Positions 27,573-37,368 of a DNA stretch of 64,000 bases are shown here, piece after piece (position 1 is the first letter of the stretch; each line of letters opens with the position of its first letter). The position numbers and the translations under genes were made by a program. The notes beneath the pieces were generated by a model. The model worked only from the letters and a program-made list of their open reading frames with translations, did not search any database and was not told the origin of the DNA. Source of the DNA: an uncultured Polaribacter sp. (GTDB lineage Bacteria; Bacteroidota; Bacteroidia; Flavobacteriales; Flavobacteriaceae); NCBI GenBank assembly GCA_913047375.1, contig CAJWTV010000003.1, positions 1 to 64,000 of the forward strand, given 5' to 3'.

Positions 27573-28514
27573 ATGATAAATAAAATTACTCAGCTTTTTA
27601 AAATAGAATACCCTATAATTCAGGGGGGTATGATTTGGGTTTCAGGCTGGAAATTAGCTTCAGCAGTATCTAACTCTGGAGGATTAGGTTTAATAGGTGC
27701 TGGTTCAATGTACCCAGAAGTACTGCGAGAGCATATTCAAAAATGCAAAAAAGCAACTCAAAAACCTTTTGGTGTAAATGTGCCAATGCTATACCCAGAT
27801 ATTGAAAAAATAATAGATATTATAGTTGAGGAAGGTGTAAAAATAGTTTTTACTTCTGCAGGAAACCCTAAAACATGGACCTCATTTTTAAAAGAAAAAG
27901 GAATTATAGTTGTACATGTAGTAAGCTCTGTTAAGTTTGCTTTAAAAGCTCAAAACGAAGGAGTAGATGCCATCGTATGTGAAGGTTTTGAAGCTGGTGG
28001 TCATAATGGAAGAGAAGAGTCTACTAGTTTTACCTTGATTCCAATGGTGAAAAAAGCAATAACAATTCCTGTAATTTCTGCAGGTGGTATTGCCTCTGGT
28101 AAAGGAATGTTAGCTGCTATGGTTTTAGGTGCTGATGGTGTTCAAATCGGAAGTAGGTTTGCTGCAACAATAGAATCCTCTGCTCATCAAAAATTTAAAG
28201 AATCAATTTTAAAAGTTAAAGACGGAGGCACAGAGTTAACATTAAAACAGTTAGCACCTGTTAGATTAATTAAAAATGAATTTTATAATCAAATCCAGGA
28301 TTTATATCAAAAAAAGCCTTCTAAAGAAGAACTTAAGAAATTATTAGGAAGGGGTAGAGCAAAAAAAGGGATGTTTGAAGGAGATTTATTTGAAGGTGAG
28401 CTAGAAATTGGACAAATTGCAGGAATTATTGATGAAATACTACCAGTAAAAAATGTTTTTGAAGAGATTCTAAATGAATTTAATACCTCTAAGTTGTTGT
28501 TTATTAGTAGCTAA
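27573..28514 (+). CDS. NPD/FabK-like FMN enzyme (nitronate monooxygenase or enoyl-ACP reductase II)
   Basis: TIM-barrel FMN protein of 313 aa. Signatures: YPIIQGGMIWVSGWKLASAV at the N-terminus, GVNVPMLYP, EGFEAGGHNGREES (about 132-145) and the phosphate-binding ISAGGIASGKGMLAAMVLGA and GVQIGSRF. The family includes nitronate monooxygenases and FabK-type enoyl-ACP reductases. The central GGHNG motif is shared by both, so the reaction is not settled by sequence reading alone. Confidence 0.85.
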   Translation: MINKITQLFKIEYPIIQGGMIWVSGWKLASAVSNSGGLGLIGAGSMYPEVLREHIQKCKKATQKPFGVNVPMLYPDIEKIIDIIVEEGVKIVFTSAGNPKTWTSFLKEKGIIVVHVVSSVKFALKAQNEGVDAIVCEGFEAGGHNGREESTSFTLIPMVKKAITIPVISAGGIASGKGMLAAMVLGADGVQIGSRFAATIESSAHQKFKESILKVKDGGTELTLKQLAPVRLIKNEFYNQIQDLYQKKPSKEELKKLLGRGRAKKGMFEGDLFEGELEIGQIAGIIDEILPVKNVFEEILNEFNTSKLLFISS

Positions 28515-28566
28515 TAGTGATTTCTGTTTTTTTTATTAAAATGTGTGTTTTTTAATTTAATGATAT

Positions 28567-28574
28567 TATATTTG
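28567..28574 (+). promoter_or_regulatory. -7 element of the cold-shock gene
   Basis: TATATTTG, a perfect TAnnTTTG, 54 bases before the cold-shock ATG, so the mRNA would have a leader of roughly 45-50 nt. No clean TTG -33 box is present. The AT-rich leader could be thermosensing as in other csp messages; this is inference. Confidence 0.6.
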
Positions 28575-28628
28575 CATTTCATAAAATGTTGTTAGTAATT
28601 AAATTAACAGCACAATAATTTTTTTAAA

Positions 28629-28820
28629 ATGAGTAAAGGAACCGTAAAATTTTTCAATGAATCTAAAGGATTTGGATTTATAACAGAAGAAGGATCAGAA
28701 AAAGAACATTTTGTACATGTTTCAGGTTTAATCGACGAAATTCGTGAGAATGACGAAGTTGAATTTGACTTACAAGATGGTAGAAAAGGATTAAACGCAG
28801 TAAATGTAAAAGTAATTTAA
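28629..28820 (+). CDS. Cold-shock domain protein
   Basis: A 63-aa single cold-shock domain that binds single-stranded RNA or DNA and melts RNA structure. RNP1 is KGFGFITEE (about 14-22) and RNP2 is EHFVHVSGL (about 26-34), where VFVH is usual. It opens GTVKFFNESKGFGFI like CspA. It has its own promoter and a strong terminator. Confidence 0.95.
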   Translation: MSKGTVKFFNESKGFGFITEEGSEKEHFVHVSGLIDEIRENDEVEFDLQDGRKGLNAVNVKVI

Positions 28821-28844
28821 TATATACTTATTTAATTTTTAATG

Positions 28845-28872
28845 AAAAATCCTGCAATTTGCGGGATTTTTT
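28845..28872 (+). terminator. Cold-shock gene terminator
   Basis: AAAAATCC-T-GCA, loop ATT, TGC-G-GGATTTTT: a 12-bp stem with one T-G pair followed by a T-run, 25 bases after the stop codon. Confidence 0.92.
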
Positions 28873-28879
28873 ATGCTCT

Positions 28880-29794
28880 TTATTCAACAGGAATTTTAAT
28901 CTCATATATTTTTTTTGACTTATTATTTAGTTTGTTTTCTCTTAACCACGGATTATGAGTTTTCAGTTCTTTATAATTGATTCCAAATTTCTTAGCAAAT
29001 AAAGCGATATTGGTAATTGTAGAATCTACAATTATTTTTTTTGTTTTTCGTAATGTGTATAGATCTTCTTTTTCAAATTTAAAACCATAACTCTCTGGAT
29101 TAGTCAAAACTTCTTTTAAAGCGATTATCCTAAAAACATATCTTTCTGTTTCATCTGGTAATAGTGCATCATAATAATTAGAAACTTCTTGATTTTTTAA
29201 TTGTTTGGCTACTCCATAATTCCCTGCATTATATGCAGCAGCAGCCAATGTCCAAGAGCCTAAGCGAGCTTTTGATTTTTTTAAATATTCAGCAGCAACT
29301 TTTGTTGATTTCTCAATATGATACCTTTCATCAACATTTTTATTAATTTCTAAACCATATTCTTTACCAGTTTTTTTCATAAAATGCCATATTCCTGCTG
29401 CTCCTGCAGAAGAGGTTTCGTCAATTAAACCACTTTCTGCAACTGCTAGGTATTTAAAATCATCTGGTATTCCGTATTTTTTCAATAAAGGTTCCAGTAT
29501 AGGGAAGTACTTATTTGTTCTTTTTAATAATAATAAGCCATTAGATTGCCAATAAGTATTTACGAGTAGTTCTCTATCCATTCTCTCTCTTACATCATCA
29601 TTTTCTAAAGGAACCCTTTCCCCGGCAAGATTTAAATCATTAGGAAGTTTTAATGCTTGTATTTCATATTTTTCACTTGTATTTTTGGGCTTTTTAATTT
29701 CTCTTTTTTGAAAAGAATTAACTAAAAGGAATGTTATAAAAATAATAACAATATAATATAGAAAGTGAGGTGCTCTTTGCATATGATCAATCAT
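28880..29794 (-). CDS. Membrane-bound lytic transglycosylase, MltD-like
   Basis: Cleaves peptidoglycan glycan strands. An N-terminal anchor (YYIVIIFITFLLVNSF) is followed by an SLT domain with the catalytic Glu in AVAESGLIDETSSAGAAGIW (about 117-136) and AAAYNAGNYGVAKQL. The C-terminal 60 residues (TNIALFAKKFGINYKELKTHNP) look like one LysM domain. The annotated start has a second ATG four codons later that is equally plausible. It is convergent with the cold-shock gene. Confidence 0.93.
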   Translation of the reverse strand: MIDHMQRAPHFLYYIVIIFITFLLVNSFQKREIKKPKNTSEKYEIQALKLPNDLNLAGERVPLENDDVRERMDRELLVNTYWQSNGLLLLKRTNKYFPILEPLLKKYGIPDDFKYLAVAESGLIDETSSAGAAGIWHFMKKTGKEYGLEINKNVDERYHIEKSTKVAAEYLKKSKARLGSWTLAAAAYNAGNYGVAKQLKNQEVSNYYDALLPDETERYVFRIIALKEVLTNPESYGFKFEKEDLYTLRKTKKIIVDSTITNIALFAKKFGINYKELKTHNPWLRENKLNNKSKKIYEIKIPVE

Positions 29795-29871
29795 TTAATA
29801 ATTATAAAATTACAAAATTATTAGTACTCTTTCAAGTTAAAATTTAATGAATACAATTCATAATTTTATAT

Positions 29872-31188
29872 TTAAACAAATTCAAAACGAACTAATCCGT
29901 CATTATCAATATCTGTCAGGGTAACCTTGTGTAAGGTGTTTATTAATTCAGGATTCCAAGGAGATTTAACTTTTATATAATTTTCTGTAAAACCATTAAT
30001 ATATCCTTCTTTATTTTCACTCTCAAATAATACCGTTAAAGTATTTCCTAATTGTGAGTCATAAAAGGCTCTTCTCTTTTTTGCTGATAATCCCCTTAAC
30101 ATTTTACTACGTTTTGCTCGTACTTTCTTTTGAACCACACCATCAAATTCTACTGCTTCAGTGTTTGGTCTCTCAGAATAAGTAAATACATGTAAATAAG
30201 AAATATCTAAATCATTTAAAAAATTATAAGTTTCTAAAAAAAGGGCATCAGTTTCTCCAGGAAATCCAACAATGACGTCAACTCCGATACATGCATTTGG
30301 CATGGTTTCTTTAATTTTAAAAACTCTATTTATATAAATATTAGTAAGATAACGGCGTTTCATTTTTTTTAATAATTCATCGCTACCAGATTGTAATGGA
30401 ATATGAAAGTGAGGAACGAAACTTTTTGAATTAGAAACAAAAGTAATCGTTTCATCTTTTAGTAAATTAGGTTCAATGGAAGAAATCCTAAGACGGTGAA
30501 TTCCTTCAATTTTATCTAATTCTTTTACAAGTTCTAAAAATGTATGTTCATGTTTTTTATTCCCATATTCACCTTTGCCATAATCTCCAATATTTACTCC
30601 TGTTAAAACAATTTCTTTGATCCCTTTTTTGGATATATCCTTTGCATTTTTTAAAACGTTTTTTAAAGTATCAGACCTAGATATTCCTCTAGCTAGAGGA
30701 ATTGTGCAATATGTACATTTATAGTCACATCCATCTTGTACTTTTAAAAAAGCTCGAGTTCTATCTCCAATTGAATAAGATCCCACATAAAAATCAGCTT
30801 CGGATATTTCACAAGAATGGATCTCCCCAATATTATTTTTAGTTAAATCATTTATATAACTAGTTACGTTAAATTTTTCTGTGGCTCCTAAGACTAAATC
30901 AACACCGTTTGTGGCTGCTAATTCTTTAGGTTTTAATTGTGCATAACAACCAACGGCTATTAAAAACGCATCTTCATTCTTCTTTAAAGCACTATTTACT
31001 ATGGATTTAAAGCGTTTATCTGCATTTTCTGTAACAGAACAGGTATTAATTACATAAATGTCTGCTTCTTCTTCAAATCCTACGCGTTTAAAACCTTCAT
31101 CCACAAAACTTCTGGCTATTGTAGAAGTTTCTGAAAAGTTTAATTTACATCCTAAAGTATAAAACGCTACTTTTTTTTCTGCATTCAT
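29872..31188 (-). CDS. mtaB: tRNA (t6A37) methylthiotransferase MtaB
   Basis: Radical-SAM enzyme that makes ms2t6A at tRNA position 37. It has the N-terminal MTTase domain with three Cys (TLGCKLNFSE, INTCSVTE, AVGCYAQ), the radical-SAM CxxxCxxC in DGCDYKCTYCTIP (about 152-164) and a C-terminal TRAM-like region. The RGISRS and VGFPGETD motifs agree with MtaB rather than MiaB. The length is 438 aa. Confidence 0.96.
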   Translation of the reverse strand: MNAEKKVAFYTLGCKLNFSETSTIARSFVDEGFKRVGFEEEADIYVINTCSVTENADKRFKSIVNSALKKNEDAFLIAVGCYAQLKPKELAATNGVDLVLGATEKFNVTSYINDLTKNNIGEIHSCEISEADFYVGSYSIGDRTRAFLKVQDGCDYKCTYCTIPLARGISRSDTLKNVLKNAKDISKKGIKEIVLTGVNIGDYGKGEYGNKKHEHTFLELVKELDKIEGIHRLRISSIEPNLLKDETITFVSNSKSFVPHFHIPLQSGSDELLKKMKRRYLTNIYINRVFKIKETMPNACIGVDVIVGFPGETDALFLETYNFLNDLDISYLHVFTYSERPNTEAVEFDGVVQKKVRAKRSKMLRGLSAKKRRAFYDSQLGNTLTVLFESENKEGYINGFTENYIKVKSPWNPELINTLHKVTLTDIDNDGLVRFEFV

Positions 31189-31335
31189 TAGTGTACATTT
31201 ATGCGATGTAAATTTACACTTTTATTGATGATTTTTAAAATCGAAAGGCTACAACTATATAAATTAATTTTGATAATTAATTTTTATTTTAATTAATAAT
31301 ATGCTTTAGTAAATTTATAAATTAAGTGAAAGTAA

Positions 31336-32952
31336 ATGAAAAACATGGTTTCAGAATTTCGAAGTATATTATTTTTATTTTTATTTATGTTTTTTTATTC
31401 TTGTAATAAAGAAGTTTCTAAATATAATGATTCTCAAGTTTTTAGATATAATGAACACTCTAATATCAATACACTTGATCCTGCCTTTGCAAAAGATTTA
31501 AGAACCATTTGGGCAACAACTCAGATTTTTAATGGATTAGTTCAACTAAACGATTCATTAGAAGTTATGCCAGATATAGCTAAGAAGTGGACTATTTCTA
31601 ATGATGGAAAAATATATCAATTTCATTTAAGAAGTGATGTCAAATTTCATAAACATATAGTATTTGGAAAGGATAGTACAAGAAATGTTGTAGCTAAAGA
31701 TTTTGAATATTCTTTTAATAGATTATTAAATCCTAAAGTTGCATCTCCAGGTAAATGGGTCTTAGAATTTGTTGATTCTTTTGTTGCAAAAAATGATACG
31801 ACTTTTATTGTAAAGCTTAAAAAAGCATTCCCTCCATTTTTAAGTTTATTAACAATGAAATATTGTTCGGTAGTTCCAAAAGAAGCAATCGATCATTTTG
31901 GTAAGAAGTTTAGAGCTAACCCAATAGGTACTGGACCATTTAAATTCAAGTTATGGAAAGAAAATATAAAGCTAGTTTTTAGAAAGAATAATGAGTATTA
32001 CGAATTTGATCAATATGGTGTTAAATTACCTTACTTAGAATCAATAGCGATTACTTTCTTACCAGATAAACAAAGTGAATTCCTTCAGTTTATTCAAGGA
32101 AATTTAGATTTTTTAAATAGTATAGATAATTCTTATAAAGATGATATACTTACAAAAAAAGGAAAATTACAATCTAAATACACATCCCAAATAAATATGG
32201 TTACAAGTCCTTATTTAAATACCGAATATTTAGGTATTTACATGGATGCTGAAGAAAAAGAAGCTAATTCATTAAGATTAAGAAAAGCCTTAAATTATGG
32301 TTTCGATAAAGAGAAAATGGTTTTATATTTAAGAAATGGAATTGGAACACCCGCACTAAATGGTTTTATACCAAAAGGTTTGCCCTCTTTTAATAATATG
32401 AAAGGCTATACCTATCAACCTCAAAAAGCGAAAGAATTAATTGACCAATACACCTCAATCTCTGGAAATAATAATCCTAAAATAACGATAAGTACAAATA
32501 GTCAGTATTTAGACTTATGTGAATTTATTCAGAGAGAAATGCAAAAAATTGGTTTAGAAGTTGCTATAGATGTTATGCCTCCTTCCACACTAAGAGACCG
32601 TAAGGCAAATGGACAATTAAGTGTTTTCAGGGGTAGTTGGATAGCTGATTATCCAGATGCTGAAAACTATTTATTTATTTTTCATAGCAGAAACTTTTCT
32701 CCAAATGGGCCTAATTACACACATTACAAAAATGATAAATTTGATTCTTTATATGATAAAGCAATTGAAACTATAGACTCTTATAAAAGATATAAGTTAT
32801 ATCAAAAAATGGATAGTTTACTTATGGAGTCTTCTCCAGTTATACCTCTATATTATGATGAAGTAATTCGATTTTCAAATAAAAAGATTATTAATTTAGG
32901 TATAAACCCAATCAATCATTTACATTTAAAGAAAGTGAAAAAGTTAGAATAA
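31336..32952 (+). CDS. Peptide/nickel-type ABC solute-binding lipoprotein (SBP_bac_5)
   Basis: Extracytoplasmic binding protein of the OppA/DppA family, 538 aa, with a lipoprotein signal (LFMFFYSCNKE; candidate Cys23). Family segments are NINTLDPAFAKDLRTIWATT, RSDVKFHKHIVFGKDSTRNV, the RNNEYYEFDQYG loop and a DYPDAENYLFIFHS region. No permease or ATPase gene is adjacent, so it may serve a distant OppBCDF or act as a sensor. It is divergent from mtaB. Confidence 0.92.
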   Translation: MKNMVSEFRSILFLFLFMFFYSCNKEVSKYNDSQVFRYNEHSNINTLDPAFAKDLRTIWATTQIFNGLVQLNDSLEVMPDIAKKWTISNDGKIYQFHLRSDVKFHKHIVFGKDSTRNVVAKDFEYSFNRLLNPKVASPGKWVLEFVDSFVAKNDTTFIVKLKKAFPPFLSLLTMKYCSVVPKEAIDHFGKKFRANPIGTGPFKFKLWKENIKLVFRKNNEYYEFDQYGVKLPYLESIAITFLPDKQSEFLQFIQGNLDFLNSIDNSYKDDILTKKGKLQSKYTSQINMVTSPYLNTEYLGIYMDAEEKEANSLRLRKALNYGFDKEKMVLYLRNGIGTPALNGFIPKGLPSFNNMKGYTYQPQKAKELIDQYTSISGNNNPKITISTNSQYLDLCEFIQREMQKIGLEVAIDVMPPSTLRDRKANGQLSVFRGSWIADYPDAENYLFIFHSRNFSPNGPNYTHYKNDKFDSLYDKAIETIDSYKRYKLYQKMDSLLMESSPVIPLYYDEVIRFSNKKIINLGINPINHLHLKKVKKLE

Positions 32953-32992
32953 CGATAATATCAATAGTGTTATGATTTATAAATCACGCTAT

Positions 32993-33985
32993 CTACCAGC
33001 TTATTTTTGACATTATAGGGTAATGATCGGAGTAATCCACTGAATAGGTTTTAAAGGTGTTTATAATAGCATTTTTATTAGTGATTATGAAATCTATTCT
33101 TGTTGGTAAAAAATAATTATAAGTCTTCCCAAAACCTTTACCAGCGGATATAAATGCATCTTTTTTATTAGATAAAATCTGTTTATAAACCCAAGAATAA
33201 GCAGTGTTATTGAAATCACCACTTATAATTATTTTTCCATTCCAATTTTGTTCATGCTCTAAAAACAATTCAGTTTGATATACCTGCTTTTTAAATGACG
33301 CACTTATTCTATTTAAAAGTTTCTCAGAATTTTTCTCACCAAAATTTTCTTCATTTGGTTTTATTCGTAAAGACTCCAAATGAAGGTTATAGATTCTAAT
33401 TGTATCTTTTTCTTTTAAAATATCACAATAAATTATATTGTTACTAGTATTTTTTAAATCTAAAGAACCACTATTTATTATCTTATACTTAGAGTAAATA
33501 GCTAATCCATATTCTCCATTTTTTTTCTTTATATATTTATAAGGGAAATTTAATCTTATCTTACTTGATTGATAAAATTCTTGAATTATTAGAATATCTG
33601 GATCAATTTCTGCTATGAAATCATATCCGTCCTTATTATTTTTATTATTAAAAAGATCAAATGTTTTTACATTATAACTCATTACTTTTAAATCGTCATT
33701 TAAAGAAGAGCTTTTTTCTGATATTTTGAATATAGGAGGTGATAAAAATAAACCTAACGTTAAAAATATAAATGAAATTAAAAATTGTTTTTTAAGTTTA
33801 ATAACCCAATAAATTAAAAATATTAGATTTAAAATAATTAAAACAGGAACGAATAAACTTAAAACAGCTAATACAGGAAATGATTTTGGAGATAAATATT
33901 GCAATGAATATGAAAATAAAAGCAATATTGCTAGTAGTGAATTTATCAGATATAGAACCTTATCTAAAAAGGATAATTTTTTCAT
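32993..33985 (-). CDS. Endonuclease/exonuclease/phosphatase (EEP) family membrane protein
   Basis: EEP-fold protein of about 330 aa. I chose the ATG at 33985, one base after the rhomboid stop codon; an in-frame ATG at 34024 would overlap the rhomboid gene by 38 bp. Two or three N-terminal membrane helices are followed by the EEP domain with MSYNVKTFDLFN, DILIIQEF, IISGDFNNTAYSWV and the terminal SDHYPIMSKISW, which holds the catalytic His. The substrate could be nucleic acid or a phospholipid-like phosphodiester. It is last in the mutL cluster. Confidence 0.88.
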   Translation of the reverse strand: MKKLSFLDKVLYLINSLLAILLLFSYSLQYLSPKSFPVLAVLSLFVPVLIILNLIFLIYWVIKLKKQFLISFIFLTLGLFLSPPIFKISEKSSSLNDDLKVMSYNVKTFDLFNNKNNKDGYDFIAEIDPDILIIQEFYQSSKIRLNFPYKYIKKKNGEYGLAIYSKYKIINSGSLDLKNTSNNIIYCDILKEKDTIRIYNLHLESLRIKPNEENFGEKNSEKLLNRISASFKKQVYQTELFLEHEQNWNGKIIISGDFNNTAYSWVYKQILSNKKDAFISAGKGFGKTYNYFLPTRIDFIITNKNAIINTFKTYSVDYSDHYPIMSKISW

Positions 33986-33986
33986 A

Positions 33987-34841
33987 TTATCTTTTTCCTT
34001 GTTTAAATAAAAAATCCTTTTCAACTTTACTTAGGGTGTCATAACCAGATTTACTAATTTTATCTAAAATAGTATTAATTTGTTTTTGATTTAGAGATGT
34101 ATTAGTTGTTTTTGGTTCTTTCTTTTTACCAGACTTGTAAACTGTTTTTAATGGATTATTTCTAACTTTATAGAGAGTTGAAAACCAATTAGATATATTT
34201 TGATTTTTTTTAGATGAACTATTTAAGTATAGAAGTCCAAAAAGAGCACCACCTAAATGACTAAAGTGACCACCAGCATTATTACTTATTAAACCAACTA
34301 CATCAATTAATATCCAAATTCCGGCCAAATGCCAAAGTTTTATAAAACCAATAAATCGAAATTTTAATTGGTAGTTCGGCATATGTGAAGCTATACCTAT
34401 GAATATAGCAGAAATACCAGCGGAGGCACCAACTATTACTGAATCTTCTCCTTTAAATACAGGAAAATAATTTTGGCTAAAAACAAATAATAGTCCACCA
34501 AAGATAGTTCCAAAGACATAAAAGGTAAGTAATTGTTTTTGATTAAAATATTCAATAAAAAGGGTACCTATATAATACAAAACAATTAAATTCATTAAAA
34601 TATGAACAAAATTAGCGTGTAAAAAACCATAAGAAATAATTGACCAGGGTTTATCGAAAAGGGTGTCAGTATTAGACTCTAAAGAAAACCAGTCAATTAA
34701 TAAATTTGTTTCTCCATTATACAAACCCTGAAAAACTCCAAAGAAGGCAGTAATCATAAAAATCAATATGTTTACAAAAATTAGCTTCTCTATGATATTA
34801 GCTTCGTTATATTTTTTTTGAAATAAGTTTATAAAATTCAT
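33987..34841 (-). CDS. Rhomboid-family intramembrane serine protease
   Basis: Six-span protein of 284 aa. The catalytic Ser is in IVGASAGISAIFIG (about 136-149) and the His in GGHFSHLGGALFGLLY, with HANFVHILMNLIVLYYIG as the conserved span 2. A basic cytoplasmic tail (about 215-284) carries KSGYDTLSKVEKDFLFKQ, a motif common at the end of bacteroidotal rhomboids. It lies one base after the second rhomboid gene. Confidence 0.93.
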   Translation of the reverse strand: MNFINLFQKKYNEANIIEKLIFVNILIFMITAFFGVFQGLYNGETNLLIDWFSLESNTDTLFDKPWSIISYGFLHANFVHILMNLIVLYYIGTLFIEYFNQKQLLTFYVFGTIFGGLLFVFSQNYFPVFKGEDSVIVGASAGISAIFIGIASHMPNYQLKFRFIGFIKLWHLAGIWILIDVVGLISNNAGGHFSHLGGALFGLLYLNSSSKKNQNISNWFSTLYKVRNNPLKTVYKSGKKKEPKTTNTSLNQKQINTILDKISKSGYDTLSKVEKDFLFKQGKR

Positions 34842-34842
34842 G

Positions 34843-35550
34843 CTACGAAGTTTTAAATTGCTTCTTTTTCCAATACCAAATAATTATAAATCCTACAACT
34901 GCCCCGCCTATGTGCGCAAAATGAGCAATATTACCAATCGAATATTTAGTCACTCCAAAAAATAAATCTCCTAAAATCATTATCGGGATAAAATATTTAG
35001 CAGCGATTGGAACTGGGAAAAATAGCAATGCTAATTTAGCATCTTTAAAGTATATGCCAAAAGCAACTAAGACCCCATATACAGCTCCAGAAGCGCCAAC
35101 AGCAGGAGTGTTGTATAACTGATTCATTGTTTGTAAATTTTCATTTGAATACATTTTAGACGGATTCATCAATTCTAAAATTTCACTTTTAGATATGCCT
35201 GTATTCACTAAAGTTTCTAAAGCTTCATTAAATTGATAGTAGTTTACTAGGGTATAAATTAGTCCTGCCCCAATTCCTGCAGAAAAATAGAAAAAAAGAA
35301 ATTTATTTTTACCCCATATTTGCTCTAAAGGAGTTCCAAAAGCATAAAGCCCATACATGTTAAAAAGTATATGACTAAAACTTCCGTGCATAAACATACT
35401 AGTTACATATTGCCAAATACCAAAATGTTCATTTTCAGGAAAATGTAAAGCTAGAATATTAGTTAAATCTATATTTAAATATTGTGGAACAATAAATAAA
35501 ATAATATTTATTATAATTAATTGCTTTATTCCTTCTGTAATTTTTCCCAT
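34843..35550 (-). CDS. Rhomboid-family intramembrane serine protease (second copy)
   Basis: A 235-aa paralogue of the following gene. The catalytic Ser is in AVGASGAVYGVLVAFG (about 150-165) and the His in HFAHIGGAVVGF, with FMHGSFSHILFNMYGLYAFG as the HxxxN span. There is little tail beyond the last span. It starts 3 bp after the mutL stop. Substrates of these tandem rhomboids are unknown. Confidence 0.93.
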   Translation of the reverse strand: MGKITEGIKQLIIINIILFIVPQYLNIDLTNILALHFPENEHFGIWQYVTSMFMHGSFSHILFNMYGLYAFGTPLEQIWGKNKFLFFYFSAGIGAGLIYTLVNYYQFNEALETLVNTGISKSEILELMNPSKMYSNENLQTMNQLYNTPAVGASGAVYGVLVAFGIYFKDAKLALLFFPVPIAAKYFIPIMILGDLFFGVTKYSIGNIAHFAHIGGAVVGFIIIWYWKKKQFKTS

Positions 35551-35553
35551 AAA

Positions 35554-37368
35554 TTAATTATTGAATATTAAATCAACTTCTTTTAAAGTTAATGTTTTAA
35601 AGGTAGATTTTCCAAAAGGAGATATACTAGGCTCTTTACAAGAAAACAAGTCATTTACAAGATTTTCTTGTTCAATTTGAGACAAAATTACACCAGTTTT
35701 TATAGCTAATGTCTTAGAAAACGATTTAGCCATTAAATCAAATGGACTAAAACTTGCATCTGGGATTTCAAGGTCAATATCACGAATTAATTCCTCTAAG
35801 ATTACCGTTATTTGACTTTCTGTTACTGATATAGGTATTCCTTTTATTGTAATAGATGTTTTTGTGAATTCCCCAAAATAAAAACCTGCGTTTTCTAATT
35901 CAGTTTTTATTGAATATATAATTTCTATCTCAGATGAAATTAATTGAATATTTATTGGAAATAATAATTGCTGACTATTTGCCTCTTTTACAGTTATACT
36001 CTCTAGAAAATCTTCATATAAAATACGTTGGTGCGCTAATGATTGACTAATTAAAACAACACCAGATTTTATTGAGCTTAATAAATATTTTCTTTGAATT
36101 TGTAAAGTTTTACCATTTTCTTTAGATGTTTGTTCAACAAATAAAGAAGCTTGTTTTGATTCTTTAGAATCCGTTTCTATATTAACATATAAAGATTCCC
36201 AGTTTTCACTAGATACTTGTCTTTTGTATGGAAATCGAATTTCTTTTTGATCTGCTTCTTTAAATGGATTAAAATCAGGGTCTACTTTAATTTTAGGAGT
36301 TGATGTAGATTTTTTATTTTTAAAATCATAAGGAATATCTAAGTTCGCATCTCTGTTAAAGTCTAATATAGGTGCAACATTATATTGCCCTAAACTATGT
36401 TTTATCGTCGCTCTTAAAATAGCATAAAGAGCTTTCTCATTGTCAAATTTAATCTCTGTTTTTGTAGGATGAATATTAATATCAATACTACTTGGTGGTA
36501 CATTTAAATACAAGAAATAGGAGGGATGACTTGAGAACTCTAATAAGCCATCAAAAGCATTTACAACTGCATGATTTAAGTATGAACTTTTAATAAACCT
36601 ATCATTCACAAAAAAAAATTGCTCTCCTCGCTTTTTCTTAGCAAATTCTGGTTTAGTAATAAATCCTTGTATAGAAATTAAATCTGTTTTTTCTTTTATA
36701 GGAACTAGTTTTTCGTTCATTTTAGAACCAAAAATAGATACAATCCTTTTTCTTAGATTACTGCTTCTCAGATTATATACTTCATTATTATTGTGTTGTA
36801 ATAAAAAAGAAATAGCCGGATGTGCTAAGGCTATACGTTGAAATTCATCAATTATGTGTCGAGTTTCAATAGTATCTGATTTTAAAAAATTTCTTCTAGC
36901 AGGAATATTATAAAATAAATTTTTTACTGATAAACTTGATCCATTAGCTGCAGCGACAAACTCTTGAGAAATAACTCTACTTCCTTCAATTTTAATTTGA
37001 TTACCTAACTCATCTTTTTTTCGTTTAGTCTTTAGTTCTACATGAGCAATTGCAGCTATAGAGGCTAAAGCTTCACCACGAAAACCTTTGGTATTCAAAT
37101 TAAATAAATCTTCTGCTTTTCTAATTTTTGAAGTTGCATGGCGTTCAAAGCATAAACGAGTATCTGATGTACTCATTCCTTTACCATTATCTATCACTTG
37201 AATTAATGTTTTTCCTGCATCTCTAATAAGTAATTTTATAGAATTAGCATCAGCATCTATTGAATTTTCCATTAGCTCCTTAACAACAGAGGCAGGTCTT
37301 TGAACTACTTCGCCAGCAGCAATTTGGTTTGCCACGTGATCTGGTAAAAGTTGAATAATATTTGACAT
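35554..37368 (-). CDS. mutL: DNA mismatch repair protein MutL
   Basis: GHKL ATPase that couples MutS recognition to strand removal. N-terminal ATPase motifs: ENSIDADANSI, VIDNGKGM, RHATSKI and NTKGFRGEALASIAAI. A variable linker (about 330-410) leads to the C-terminal dimerisation domain (about 415-604). The position of the DQHA(x2)E(x4)E endonuclease motif reads SQSLAHQRILYEDF, so the Asp, His and first Glu are replaced. The tail CKEPSISPFGKST also lacks the CxHxx nuclease-associated residues. The gene overlaps the small membrane protein stop by one base. Confidence 0.97.
   Translation of the reverse strand: MSNIIQLLPDHVANQIAAGEVVQRPASVVKELMENSIDADANSIKLLIRDAGKTLIQVIDNGKGMSTSDTRLCFERHATSKIRKAEDLFNLNTKGFRGEALASIAAIAHVELKTKRKKDELGNQIKIEGSRVISQEFVAAANGSSLSVKNLFYNIPARRNFLKSDTIETRHIIDEFQRIALAHPAISFLLQHNNNEVYNLRSSNLRKRIVSIFGSKMNEKLVPIKEKTDLISIQGFITKPEFAKKKRGEQFFFVNDRFIKSSYLNHAVVNAFDGLLEFSSHPSYFLYLNVPPSSIDINIHPTKTEIKFDNEKALYAILRATIKHSLGQYNVAPILDFNRDANLDIPYDFKNKKSTSTPKIKVDPDFNPFKEADQKEIRFPYKRQVSSENWESLYVNIETDSKESKQASLFVEQTSKENGKTLQIQRKYLLSSIKSGVVLISQSLAHQRILYEDFLESITVKEANSQQLLFPINIQLISSEIEIIYSIKTELENAGFYFGEFTKTSITIKGIPISVTESQITVILEELIRDIDLEIPDASFSPFDLMAKSFSKTLAIKTGVILSQIEQENLVNDLFSCKEPSISPFGKSTFKTLTLKEVDLIFNN

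Noticed and set aside
32964..32992. Imperfect hairpin between the peptide-binding lipoprotein and EEP genes as a terminator
   Set aside because: The only continuous pairing is the self-complementary GATTTATAAATC, the outer arms mismatch, and no T-run follows on the plus strand.
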